Shown piece by piece: positions 1-10,850 of a DNA stretch of 64,000 nucleotides. Location of the stretch: contig MU623399.1 of assembly GCA_025201765.1 (NCBI GenBank), positions 1 to 64,000 of the forward strand, read 5' to 3'. Source of the DNA: Daldinia sp. FL1419 (taxonomy: Eukaryota > Ascomycota > Sordariomycetes > Xylariales > Hypoxylaceae). How positions within the stretch are numbered: position 1 is the stretch's first letter; every line of letters begins with the position of its first letter. Made by a program: the position numbers and the translations under genes. A model generated the notes under the pieces. That model made no database searches. It worked only from the letters and a program-made list of their open reading frames with translations, and was not told the origin of the DNA.

Positions 1-3000
1 TAATTCGAAATATATATAATTAATATTATTATTAATTTTTAAATAATATAATTTATAAAAAACATTATAGTTAAAAAAATATAGGAAATGTTAAAAGAAT
101 ATTAAATTAATATTTATTTTAATTTTTTAAATATTATTTCTTATAATATAAGAATAAATTTTAATAATTTGGAATTCTAAAATAAAATATATATTATTAG
201 AATCATATATTATTAAATATTAATTAAAATATATTAATTTATTAATAAAATAAAAAGATATTACAATTTAATTCACCAAACTTATAAAATAATTATAAAT
301 AAATTTTAAAGTTTTGATTTAAAAATATTATAATTATAAATAATTATAAAAATAATTAATAATATAATTAATTTTAATAGATTAATTTTTATATTATTTA
401 TTTTTAAAGTTTATTCTTAAATTAACATAAATTTATTACCTATACCTATCCAGACTTATTATGTTCTGGTAATATAGAAAGTTATAATTAAAATTAAAAA
501 AATTAAGTTATAATATTTTATTTAAAATATATTCAATATTTATAATAATCTTAACATTATAAAAATATTATTTATATTATTACCTATTAATAATGAAATT
601 CTTATTTACTAAGAAAAAGGTAAATGAAAAAATTTTTATAAAATTATTATAATTATTAATAAAAATATCATTATAATATCCAATATATCCAAAAGAATAT
701 CTACATTTTGAAATTCCTATATTAAACCTTATATTTAATTTAAAAATAATTTAATACCCATTAAGGAATTTTAAATATAATTATTTAAACCTATATTTAA
801 CTTAAACAATTATAAAATAATTCTAAAAGAAAATCTTATATATACTAATAATCTTTTATATATTAATATTTTATATTTTAATAATAAGGAATAAGATAAT
901 TTAATTTTAACATTTTAATTATATATAATAAGAAAGATTATTATTATAAGAAAATTATATAAAATATTAAATATAAAAAAATTTAATATATTATTTAATA
1001 AAGGAATTTTATAATTTAAAATATATAATATATTAATTTATTAAGGACCGGAAAGGCGTAGCCACGCTCTTCGTGCGGTTCCCCATCTTTGGTGAGCAAG
1101 TTGTCTTCATGACGTACAACCGCACTAGGGTTGTAATCCCAGCACAATATGATATTGAAGTAATGTATTAGGTTCAGGATGTTGTAATAATTTTTAGCGA
1201 AAGGATTAAAATATTTAAGGAGGGTTAGTAATGGGATGATATTGGAGAGATAATGGAGTACTTATGGATATGCAAACTTTCTTTTGCTTGATACAGTGCA
1301 TATATGAAAGCGAAGTGGGTTTTTTGAGGCAATATTGGATTGTGAATGTAATGGGTATAATAATATTATATTGTAATATTATAAAATACAAATAAAATAT
1401 ATAAAGAGGATTGAGGTTAGTTGGGAAAGGTTATGGATTAGTAACACCATTTTGAATTATTTTGGAGAGTAAATATAATATTGTAGTATTAAAAAAAGAA
1501 TTGTAAAAGTAAGAATATATAATAGTTTTTTATAAAGATGTAAAATCATTTATATATATTTATACTTTGTATAAATTGTATATATCTTAGCTTTCCCTAA
1601 AACAACCTTTTTATAATATAATAATACCTTTATTATTTATTAAAGAAAACAATAAAGCTATTTTAGACTTTATTATTGCCCCATACCTAAATTATTACTA
1701 TATTATATTGCAAAGTTTGGGTATTATAACATATAAAATGTTTTTTTATATTAAGGTTTAATTATTTTTATTGGAAAATAAATTCTAATAGGAATATAAG
1801 GTATAGCTAAAATTATAGTAATGTAGTTTGTTTGGATAGGTGGCAGGTAGGTTTTCTCCAGAACACAGTTCCTACCCAGAACAAATACCAAAAGATAAAC
1901 CAGATACCTGTAATATATTCTAGGTAAATCGGGGTAGTAATAAATAAATAAATAAATAATTTATTAAGGAGTAATAATTTTTAAATTATAAATAATTTAT
2001 AAAATAAAGGGAAAAAATATATTAATATTTTATAAAAAATTAAGATTTATTATTTAAAATTATAATAATTTTAATAAAAAATTTATTATAATATATATCC
2101 TTATTATTTAAAAAATAAATTAATATTTTATTTTAACCTTAATTTTAATTTTTTAATATTAGGATATGAAAATTATAATAAAAAATATTATTATAGTGTA
2201 TATTTAATTTAAGATATTTATATAGTAAATAATATTTATATAATTATTAATAAAATTAAAAAATAAATATTTTAAAAGGATGTTATTATATGTTATTAAA
2301 TTGTTATATAATTTGGTTAAGTTAGGGATATATTGGTTTGAAATTTATTTGTATTATTATTAATAGGAATTTAATATAAAGCCATTAATATTTAATTTAT
2401 ATTTATTAATAATAAATATAATTTTATTTGGAATTATGGACCTTTAAATAAATAATATTTTAAATATTAATATTATAGAATTTTTGGTAGTAAAAGATAA
2501 GGTACTTACTAAAATTAGGATTAAGGCATATCTTTAAAAGATATTAGATGTTAAAACTAAAAATTTTAATGACTTGTATTTTATTATTTATAAAAAAGGT
2601 TATAATATAATTATTATATAAAAGGGATAGGTTGAGAAACTTAAACAATTAAATACAAAATCATTAGATGTAATTAAGAAGTTTGTTAAGTAATGGGTAT
2701 AAGGAGTGTATATCTCTTTTATTTATTAATTTAAAATGGTTTTTGATTATTTAACAATAGTTTAATATTTGGAATTAGATTTTAAAAAAATAAAAACCTT
2801 TAATACTTAAATTAAGTGGTAAATGGATAATTAATTATAAAAGTTTAATTATATTAATTTAGATTTTTAAAATTTATATTTATATATTTTTATTAATGGT
2901 TTATTTATGAATAATAAAAATTTAAATTTATAAATTGGTTATATTATTGTATTGGGTAATAAAGAATTAATTAATTAGAATAATGAAATTTGAATTATTA

Positions 3001-4881
3001 ATAATATTATTTATTAATTATTTATTAAATATAAATATATTATTTAAAATATATTTGTTAGTAAAATTTATAGGATAATTTAAGATTTTAATATTAGATA
3101 TATTATTTATTATATAATTAATATTATTTTGAAATACCTTTTATTATTTAAGGTTCTATTAGTTTTATATATTAATTTATTCTTATTATATTAATATTTT
3201 ATCTAAATAAATAATATTAATAAAAAGAGGTTAATAATTAATTTAATGATTTTATAATAGTTATATAAAAATTAGGAGATTAATAATATTTAATAGATCT
3301 ATAGTATGTGTAATCTTGTGGATGCTATAATGAAGGTATCTTTAAATAAAATTATATAAATATTAATGGAAAATAATCAGGTTAATTTGTAATTAGAGGG
3401 ATGGGTAAAATAAGAGTTAGGTGTTAGGTTTATAATATAGTTATGAAAAGAAAATAGAATAAGTGGTGGTTATATGATTTATATTTTCAATCTAACATAT
3501 AATCTTTAAGAAGTATTTGTATATTTATTATTATATAAGGATAGGTTTCCTATTTATCTTTTTTAAATAGCTTTTTTCTTTAGATAATTACAATATACCA
3601 GTCTTATCCCTATTGTTATTTGCTTTATTGTTATCTTGCTTTTACCTTACGTACGTACTTACCAACAAATTATTTATTATAATTAATAATTTAATTTATT
3701 AAAATTTTATAAAATATAAACAAATTATTTAAAATATTCTAATAAGTAAAATCTATATTATAATATATAATATAAATATAATTATTATAATTGAAATAAT
3801 AATAATATTTATATTTAATAAGCTTTAACTCCCTATAATACTTATAATTATATATATTAACTTATTTTTATTCTATAAATGTCTTATTAAATTCAGAACA
3901 ATAAAAAAAAATAACTAATAATTAATATCATATCATTCCAATAATTTTACAAATAATAAAAAATTAGTGATATATAATAGATTCATGGATAAAATAATCC
4001 AACTAATGTGATAACAAAATTTAATATTAATAAAGCCTTTATAATGTTTATTAATACTAATTGTTTTACATTAAGATTACAAGGTTAGATTAAATGAATT
4101 TAAATAATATAAATAATATTGATTATTTCCTTTAATTAATTCAAATAAATAAACAAATGTAATTTCTAAAAAAGAAAGAATTGTTAAATAGGATTATATA
4201 CTATTATATATTTCAAAATAATCAATCATTACACTTTTGAACAAAACTCAAACCATTAATTTGTAAACCTTCATTTTTCATTTATTAATAAACTTTCTTT
4301 AATTATCTTCATATATTTTTAATAACATTTTTGTTAGTAAGATATACCTAATTACAAAATATCCTAAATTATTAATATTAACCTTAATAACCACTAATTT
4401 ACAATATTACAATATCACTTATTCTATTGGAACATTAATCCAATATCTTTTAAAATATAGATTTATATTATTTTATAAAAAGGTTATTAATTAATTTAAT
4501 ATAAATAAAAATAAAAGGAAAATTACAGAAAAAAACCAATCTTAATATATTTAAACATTTAAGATCATAACCCTAACTAACATTTATTAATATTATATAA
4601 CCTCATAAAAAAAGAAAAAGTTACCAATGTAAAAATGTTAATCATATAACTATGGTAGTACAAACCCACTATAATCTTATATTTAATTCCATGTATTTTG
4701 GTTTCTGACCAAAATATATTCTTTCTTAAAACATACCACTTTTAACTAAATTAATCTGAATACCTTCACTTTTATTATTACATATAATAATACCTTGTCT
4801 ATCCAATAAGAGTACGAATTACTTTAACGGTTAGTCATTTACCAGATATGCTTTTACGACAAACGCTGACTTCTAACAACT
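1..4881. repeat. AT-rich RIP-degraded repeat block (continues off the left edge)
   Basis: Nearly 5 kb made almost wholly of A and T, with no open frame of 60 codons or more. Only short patches have ordinary composition, at about 1045-1340, 1830-1940 and 3560-3660, plus a gradual return to normal from about 4790. This is the usual state of fungal transposons after repeat-induced point mutation. I could not recognise the original element and found no LTR pair inside the block; one border lies outside the window. A small (taaa)n-type run is present near 1938-1960. Confidence 0.8.
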
Positions 4882-5094
4882 TATCTTAGCGAGCTTAGAC
4901 TAGATATTTTTGACCAGCCACCACAGCCACCCCAGTATGGTCCGTGCAGACGTATCTGTGGGGCTGTGCGTGTCGTGGCAATAGGAGACGGTTTTTCGTG
5001 TGTGTGGTATGTCAGGGGTCTGATTGGCTAAAAAGTGCGGTGGCTCAAAAGATACAAAGAAAAACCGTCCTCCTAGTCTGAGCCCGCTGAGATA
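4882..5094. mobile_element. Mutator-like MITE, 213 bp, with 10-bp target site duplication
   Basis: The ends are inverted repeats of 20 bp, TATCTTAGCGAGCTTAGACT on the left (4882-4901) and its counterpart at 5075-5094. They differ only at three sites, each a C-to-T or G-to-A change in the left copy, which faces the AT-rich block. Immediately outside are near-identical 10-mers, TCTAACAACT (4872-4881) and ACTAACAACT (5095-5104). Target duplications of 9-11 bp are typical of Mutator-like elements. There is no coding capacity, so it is a non-autonomous copy. An inner GGTTTTT/AAAAACC pairing adds to the palindrome. Confidence 0.8.
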
Positions 5095-5282
5095 ACTAAC
5101 AACTTTGATTCCGGAAAGAAATTAAATATTTAAATCATTAAATAAATCATTAAATCACATATATTAGACTTGACTACGACGGAGATCAGGATGAGAAAAA
5201 AAAAGAAAGGATGTCAAGAGATGACTAACTATTATTTATTAATAACTATACGCTATCGAGATCCAGCCCTAAGCTTCCTCCA

Positions 5283-6617
5283 TCAGGCGTCTGCTCTAGT
5301 AGCCGTTGTCTCTTCCTGAATATTTGATAGCTCTAAGCCTTCATCAGGGGTTTCTTCCGAAGGTCCACGTCGTCTCCATGTGAAAACGCCGACCAGTAGA
5401 AAGAGGACAAAGTAAAGCGATCCGCAAAACGTGCTAACTCCCAAGTAGCCAGACGGACTATCCATGATCGCTGCGGCAATGGGTGGCCCAATTAAGAATC
5501 CGGTTCCCTGGAACGCTTCCACTAGGCCTATTCTAGTTCCGATTGTCTCCCTATCCGGGAAGAGCTCTCGGATTGACGATGGTATCAGAGTAATCAGACC
5601 ACCTACGAGGAACCCGTAGAAAATTACGAAAACAACTATTCCCGCCAGAGTTCTCACCAGCCACCAACAGAATAGCATCACGCACGCTCCGAAGATCGTA
5701 ATCTGCCACGTGATCAACGGCGTATTCTTAAAAAACGGCGTGCTGCGTGTCGATAGCCAGTTGAGAATAATGCGGCCGAATAAAGATGACGCGTTGATGC
5801 CGGCAAGGAAAATATTTCCCATAGCTGGAGACAATCCTAGCCTCCGCTGGACGAACGTGGGGATGAAGTAGAAGGGAATATCGACCACTATGTTTACTAG
5901 TAGGGTGCAGAAGCCAAATAATAACAGCTTACGGTCGCCAAATATGGCCCAAACAGAAAGCTTTGGCCTTGGATCTTCCGTCTGCTGGCCCTCTTCCGCG
6001 TTTTGAGTATCCTGTGTCTCTCGAGCTTTTGGTGGTCTTATGAGCAGGCACGCCACCAATAACAAGACACCGTTCAATAGAGCAAGTACGCGACAGGTCC
6101 ATGAAAAGCCGATAGTATCAACCAGTTGACCGAAAATGATAGGATATAATATCCCACCGACGCTCAATCCCGTCATGGAGATTCCTGTTGGTAATGGCGC
6201 TTTCTCTTCGGAGAAATAGCTCTGTACAATCGCTTGAGCCGGCACGTACAGAGCACCACACCCTATACCCACGGCGACGCCAAAGGACAGGAAGATCCAC
6301 ATGTATTTTCCCGTAAAGCTGGTGCACAATATACCGCCGACGTTTAATATGGTACCGAAATACATTAGGGCTTTGGAATATCCCTTGTCGTAAAGGGGTC
6401 CGCTGAGGATTCCGAGTACGTTGGCTAGAAACCCCTGAATAGTTCCGATCCAGGAAATCGTGAAGGGCGAGAACGAAGTAAGGAGTTCATGATCGAAATA
6501 CGTTTGGAAAGCACCGAAGCTGTTGCTTAAGCCAACCGTACAAAAATGTGCGAGGAAGGCCACCAAGACCTGGGTCCATGAGGCACAGGGGAACGGGGTT
6601 CGTTGGCCTTCTGGCAT
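5283..6617 (-). CDS. MFS transporter, monocarboxylate (MCT/SLC16-like) type
   Basis: A single uninterrupted frame of 444 aa with about twelve hydrophobic segments and a cytoplasmic loop near residues 195-225 rich in E, Q, D and R. The N-terminus, with SNSFGAFQTYF followed by SFSPFTISWIGTIQGFL, is characteristic of fungal MCT-family members such as riboflavin/carboxylate permease homologues. The C-terminal half has GRIILNWLS and the G-rich helix GFLVGGLITLIPSSIRELFP usual for this family. It lies in the plasma or another membrane and probably moves a small organic acid or related solute; the substrate cannot be read from sequence. The start is the only ATG before the first helix and the length fits a full 12-helix protein. 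It is the first intact gene next to the RIP block and shows no visible damage. Confidence 0.85.
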   Translation of the reverse strand: MPEGQRTPFPCASWTQVLVAFLAHFCTVGLSNSFGAFQTYFDHELLTSFSPFTISWIGTIQGFLANVLGILSGPLYDKGYSKALMYFGTILNVGGILCTSFTGKYMWIFLSFGVAVGIGCGALYVPAQAIVQSYFSEEKAPLPTGISMTGLSVGGILYPIIFGQLVDTIGFSWTCRVLALLNGVLLLVACLLIRPPKARETQDTQNAEEGQQTEDPRPKLSVWAIFGDRKLLLFGFCTLLVNIVVDIPFYFIPTFVQRRLGLSPAMGNIFLAGINASSLFGRIILNWLSTRSTPFFKNTPLITWQITIFGACVMLFCWWLVRTLAGIVVFVIFYGFLVGGLITLIPSSIRELFPDRETIGTRIGLVEAFQGTGFLIGPPIAAAIMDSPSGYLGVSTFCGSLYFVLFLLVGVFTWRRRGPSEETPDEGLELSNIQEETTATRADA

Positions 6618-7246
6618 ATTTCATCTGCTTGGGGTTGACTTTGTTTATTGCTTTGGATTAATACTCTCGATATTGCGATTGAGATGCCGAGAACTGATGG
6701 ACCAGGCATTGTATTTATATATGTAGAATCCAAGCCTATCTACTAGCCGTACATGTAAAGTCTCCATACCAAGTGTCTATGGTTTCTAGATAGAAAATAC
6801 AGTGACGCTCTTGAACTTGGTATCGTATCATCTTAATCGGTATCCTGGCAGAAAGGAGATTTGTGAATCGGGACACCTCCTATACCCAAGTGAATATTTG
6901 ATCCCAGGGGTAACCGAAACGCATTGCAGTAGCAATGACAAGTGCTTTGGTAGAATTATGCGCCCCCAAGCCCACGAAAGGCAGGGTAACGTAGGGGTTA
7001 AAAGAGGAAAGTCACGAGTGACTTTGGTGGTTTGCGCTACTAAGGGTCGCTTCACGGTACAAACATAACTGATTCTGCATATTTTTGTATCTCTATTGAC
7101 CTACATTGGCAGACCTACCTTCTAAAAAACTCACATGTGCTCCTATCATCCCCCTGAAAAGGGGTTATTAGCACGTGACACCCGACATCATTAAATTGGT
7201 CGTGTGATCAAGCTGGTTTACACGACCGCAATGTTTCGAGACTGGC
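6618..7246. other. Intergenic, nothing recognised
   Basis: Short overlapping frames on both strands give no recognisable protein. The stretch separates the start of the MFS gene from the 3' end of the HET pseudogene. Confidence 0.5.
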
Positions 7247-9105
7247 TTATGCCCTCTTGAAACCTATCGATAGAAGTGACGTGTAAGCAGATTTGTCGGA
7301 ACTCCGTAAGGCGCCCTCGAAGCAACTTCCAGTCAAGTTTCGTCCACCGGAGAGTGGCGATTCTAGACTTAACCATGTTGCTAAGGTTTCGGTTCCCAGA
7401 GTCATTAAAGGGTCGCGAAGACGATACTCTGAGTTTTTAGGTGAGTCTCTTATGAAGTTTCCGTATAACCTCCCTAGTTCAACTCGTTCGGCCGAACTTA
7501 GATTCTCACATCCACCCTCACAATCTATTCCCGGGGTATAGCTAGTGAAGAGTTCCGGCTCAAACTCCAATTGTTGTATTATACTCTTGGATAGATTTGT
7601 CAGGGCTGGCATTGTTGGCGATAGAGATGCGCTCGACTCTGTAAGAGAGATCCTTGTGGCAGTCTGGATTTCCATTCCGTGCGCATATTCGCTGCGATCA
7701 CCTTGATTGCTGACCGTCTCGACCACTTTTCCCTTTTGAATTGCTACGAGAACTTTTGCGAACTCGCTCCAGTCTGACCACGTGTGGATCAAGTTGGTCA
7801 TCGAATTTATGGAGGCTTCGATGGAGTCCAAAGCTTTCCAGGTCGTATTCCTAGTCCAGAATTTGAGCTGTTCCTCCATCGCAATATACATATCCCTGAT
7901 GCGTTCTCGGTCCCAACCAGTGGTTGCAGAGACCTTCCAACCCGAAAATATTCTCCAGATACCTAATACCCCAAGCTTATCTGTAAAATATACGCCAAAT
8001 TCTATAGGCTGCAAGTTACTGAGGCTTTCATCTCGAGCTTTGAAATAGGTTGCTATATGTTTTCCAATCCTGCTTCCTGTAAGAGCAACTAAAAGATCCA
8101 TAAAATATCGGTCGAATCCATAGCTTATAGAAATGTATGCGGTTTCGAATTTGTAGCCAGAAGTATCTATGCTGAAGGCATTGGTGGGCATGAGCCTCTG
8201 GAGGCCTACCGGTGCAGCCGAAGGTATAGTCTTCATCGTACATTGACGGAAGCCTATACGGCATCTTCCGATCAGACTATAGTGACCGCTTGTTGGAACT
8301 TTTCGTAGATGTAGATATGAGCTGCAACCTGGGATGCGAACTACGGCGTCAAGGTGGGCAGTTGCTGCCATCTCTGTCATAACCACCCACTAAAAGTCAC
8401 TCTCTATGTCTAGGAAAGATACCTTATTGGAAAGCTCGTATGGTCCGGTTTCGTGAAATGATTCAGGACTTGCTATCACGTAACTCTGCATACATAAGGC
8501 TCATGTGCGCGCATTGACGCCTAGTAGAGCATGAGATAATCTATTGGCGTCGTGTTCTTCCAATGGTTTTTTAAAGTACCAAATGCGAACAGAGTTTTCT
8601 CGGTTGGTAATGAATAACATCCGAGTACTTTGACTGCTGATGAGCCACATTATGCTTTGATCTCGGTCTTTATTGTGCGACAAAGTATTATTAGAATACT
8701 TCACTCTGAAACTATTGCCATCTTCGATCTGAAAATAAGATATAGTAATGCTCTTTACGCTATCAGCAATGTCTGATAAAGATACGCCGTATATCGTGCC
8801 ATTCCCATAATCTTCTGGTATAATTCTAGCTGGACGGTAGATAGACTAGTCTGGGACCTATGTGGGAAGCGAGTTTGGCGCGTGACCCCTTGGATACGAT
8901 AAGATATCGGTCTTGCCATGACGGAGAATGAGGCATGATGCGATGCCAACGTAAACTTGCTCCTTTGATAACAAGTAGTCGGGGACCAACCCCTCTGCGA
9001 TAGCATCGTTTAGGAGGCCAAGTACGGCGAATATGTTATCCCTTGGGTGTCAGGGGAATAAGTGGAGGCTAGTCAGGAAAGGGAGAACAGCCCTGCAATT
9101 GTAGA
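7247..9105 (-). pseudogene. HET-domain (heterokaryon incompatibility) pseudogene
   Basis: One reading frame on the minus strand runs from about 9105 down to the terminal stop at 7247 and matches the second half of fungal HET-domain proteins. It holds the motif HPRDNIFAVLGLLND near 9010-9049, then the LPxWVPDW motif near 8846-8870, then a C-terminal part with VVRIPGCSSYLHLRKV and YSLIGRC near 8280-8350. It is broken by five in-frame stops: TGA at 9050-9052, TAG at 8858-8860 and 8846-8848 (both at the Trp positions of WVPDW), TGA at 8501-8503 and TAG at 8390-8392. All can arise by C-to-T or G-to-A change. The longest stop-free part starts at the ATG at 8380 and would give 377 aa. The N-terminal HET motifs were not found; upstream sequence is separated by a TIR element at 9106-9775. 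Confidence 0.75.
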
Positions 9106-9775
9106 TATCCCCTTAACTGGCAATAAACTACACCCCCCTGAAATTCCGAGGGATTCAAAACAACAACCTCCCACATACAACATAATAGATTCACTCTACT
9201 TAATATCTAAGGCCTTTAATTAGTTGCAGATCAACCCTACAAAGCAACACCTGAAAGAATCCCCTTTCTCAAAAGCTCTCTTTTTCAACCCTCAAAATAG
9301 CCTTGAATCGTGTAACTTGGAAGCCCTTTTTGTACGTACAAAATGCTAATTGATTTCTAGGCATTACTATGGCTTTTCTATAGTTATTTTATCCAATTAT
9401 ACGGCTACGTAAGAGCTTTGAGCCTCAAATGCGTTCAAAACGCGCCAGATCGCGAACCTCAATTGTCAGCCTTCAACTTGATGCAGCTGTTGATACAGCA
9501 TGTATGACTGTACTATGCTAGATCTGTAAACCTAGTTGCGATTGTAAGAATTGGAATAGCTTCATTCGTAGATTTTGGTATGCTTCGTAGCGTTTGTAGC
9601 ATCGTAGGAATGGCAATACATCTGGTGCAAGCAAAATTAAGTGTGAAATTAGGTGCTTCAATTTTATTAGTTCAAATAGTGTTTCGCAATTCGAAAATCA
9701 ATATGTGGTATGTACCCCTCGGAATTTCAGGGGGGGTGTAGTTTATTGCCACATACCTAGGTAGTTAAGGGGATA
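9106..9775. mobile_element. TIR (MITE-like) element, about 670 bp
   Basis: Terminal inverted repeats of about 47-60 bp: the left end at 9106-9152 reads TATCCCCTTAAC, then the run through CAATAAACTACACC to CCGAGGG. The right end at 9715-9775 is its reverse complement, with a 14-bp insertion containing CCTAGG. TA dinucleotides at both outer borders fit a TA target duplication (Tc1/mariner-like), though the border is not certain. The interior has no ORF. It sits immediately upstream of the surviving part of the HET pseudogene. The flanks share a short CAGGAAAGGG-like direct repeat (about 9074 and 9782) of unknown meaning. Confidence 0.7.
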
Positions 9776-10385
9776 GGCCCAGGAAAGGGCGGGAGAAGGT
9801 CCTTGATACTAGAGATGTTTTGTAGAGTCGATTGCTTGTAGATATGCTTGCTGATAGTAGCAGCGACGCCTAGTCGTGGAATTTGGCATGAATGTCGTTC
9901 TCTTAGCCATAATCCAGAGAGTATATACGACATCGCTGCTCGCTACCCCCCATGGGCTTCACGCTTTGGCACCCCCTACGTCGATACGACCACCAACAGT
10001 ATTTCTTCTCCCTCTACCTCGTTGTCAAAAGACGAAGACGAATCGGTCGGGATCGTCTTCTAAGTAACTCTTAAATGTCTCTAGAAACTTCTATCAATAA
10101 ATCTAAGTATCGAATCTGTCTCAGTGGGACTCATCTTCACGAGACATGTTTCATGGTGTACGTTTTACCATGGTGATTTTATTAAACTACATCGTGATAA
10201 TATAGAGGCAGATAACTAGCATAATTAATCCTAGACGGTTTCCTTATTGTAATTGTACAAACCAGGTTTTGGCCTATCCTGGACTGCTACTTAATCGCAC
10301 TTCGTCCCAATAATGATGTACGTGTAAGAGGGAGATAAAGTAGTTTCCGGATCAGTAGTATGTTAAACGGTAGCTTAGTTTGATA
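9776..10385. other. Intergenic; possible HET pseudogene 5' remnant
   Basis: The minus strand here has short open stretches that could be the missing upstream part of the HET gene, but none of the N-terminal HET motifs could be recognised. Nothing else is supported. Confidence 0.3.
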
Positions 10386-10850
10386 TTACAATGCGGCTAC
10401 GACACCGGCGAGTCCCGCCGCTGCCGCGGCGGCTAGGGCAAACCCCGTTTCTTGCGGATATGCTGCGCCTGCGTCGGAGCTTGACGTGGCGACGGAAGAT
10501 GTCTCGGACGAACCGGATGATTCTGCCGTAGATGACGGGGTATCGGAACCTGAACTCGTAGGAGAAACGATGCTGGTGATGCTGCTGATTACCGTATCCG
10601 TTTGAATGGTGGGGGCAACGGACGTGTCGGTCTGAATGGAGCGCGAGGCGGAGGTGTCAGTCTGAATGGATAACACGCCGGTAGTACCCTCGTCGGCCGC
10701 GGAGCTTAGGGACTCGACAGGACCACCAGGGTTCGATGTCTGGCGCGGTTTCAGATCGCGCTCTACCGCCTTGATGGGCTCCGCCGCGAGTGTTGCGGAC
10801 ACTAGGCCACTCGCCAAGGCGAGAGTAGTGAAGATATATTTCGCATACAT
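10386..10850 (-). CDS. Secreted Ser/Thr-rich GPI-anchored-type protein with IQTDT repeats
   Basis: A 154-aa single-exon protein. The N-terminus (MYAKYIFTTLALASGLVSA) is a clear signal peptide. Residues about 60-90 hold three copies of (S/T)IQTDT separated by 8-9 residues, then comes a stretch very rich in Ser and Thr suited to O-glycosylation. The C-terminus, from GFALAAAAAAGLAGVVAAL, is a short hydrophobic tail preceded by small residues (SSDAGAA), the layout of a GPI-attachment signal. It probably sits at the cell wall or outer membrane face. A possible Kex2-like site (KPR) follows the signal peptide. I recognise no enzyme domain and cannot give a function beyond surface protein. Confidence 0.75.
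   Translation of the reverse strand: MYAKYIFTTLALASGLVSATLAAEPIKAVERDLKPRQTSNPGGPVESLSSAADEGTTGVLSIQTDTSASRSIQTDTSVAPTIQTDTVISSITSIVSPTSSGSDTPSSTAESSGSSETSSVATSSSDAGAAYPQETGFALAAAAAAGLAGVVAAL

Noticed and set aside
1..4881. Attempt to define LTRs or coding relics in the first AT block
   Set aside because: No repeated borders or protein motif could be recognised; the block runs off the window.
6802..7068. 88-codon plus-strand frame
   Set aside because: No domain, no signal peptide, overlapped by a similar frame on the other strand.
8755..9006. 83-codon minus-strand frame
   Set aside because: It is a shadow in another frame of the HET pseudogene, whose frame carries the conserved motifs.
9848..10067. 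Two overlapping plus-strand frames of 63 and 71 codons
   Set aside because: They overlap each other in different frames and carry no motif.
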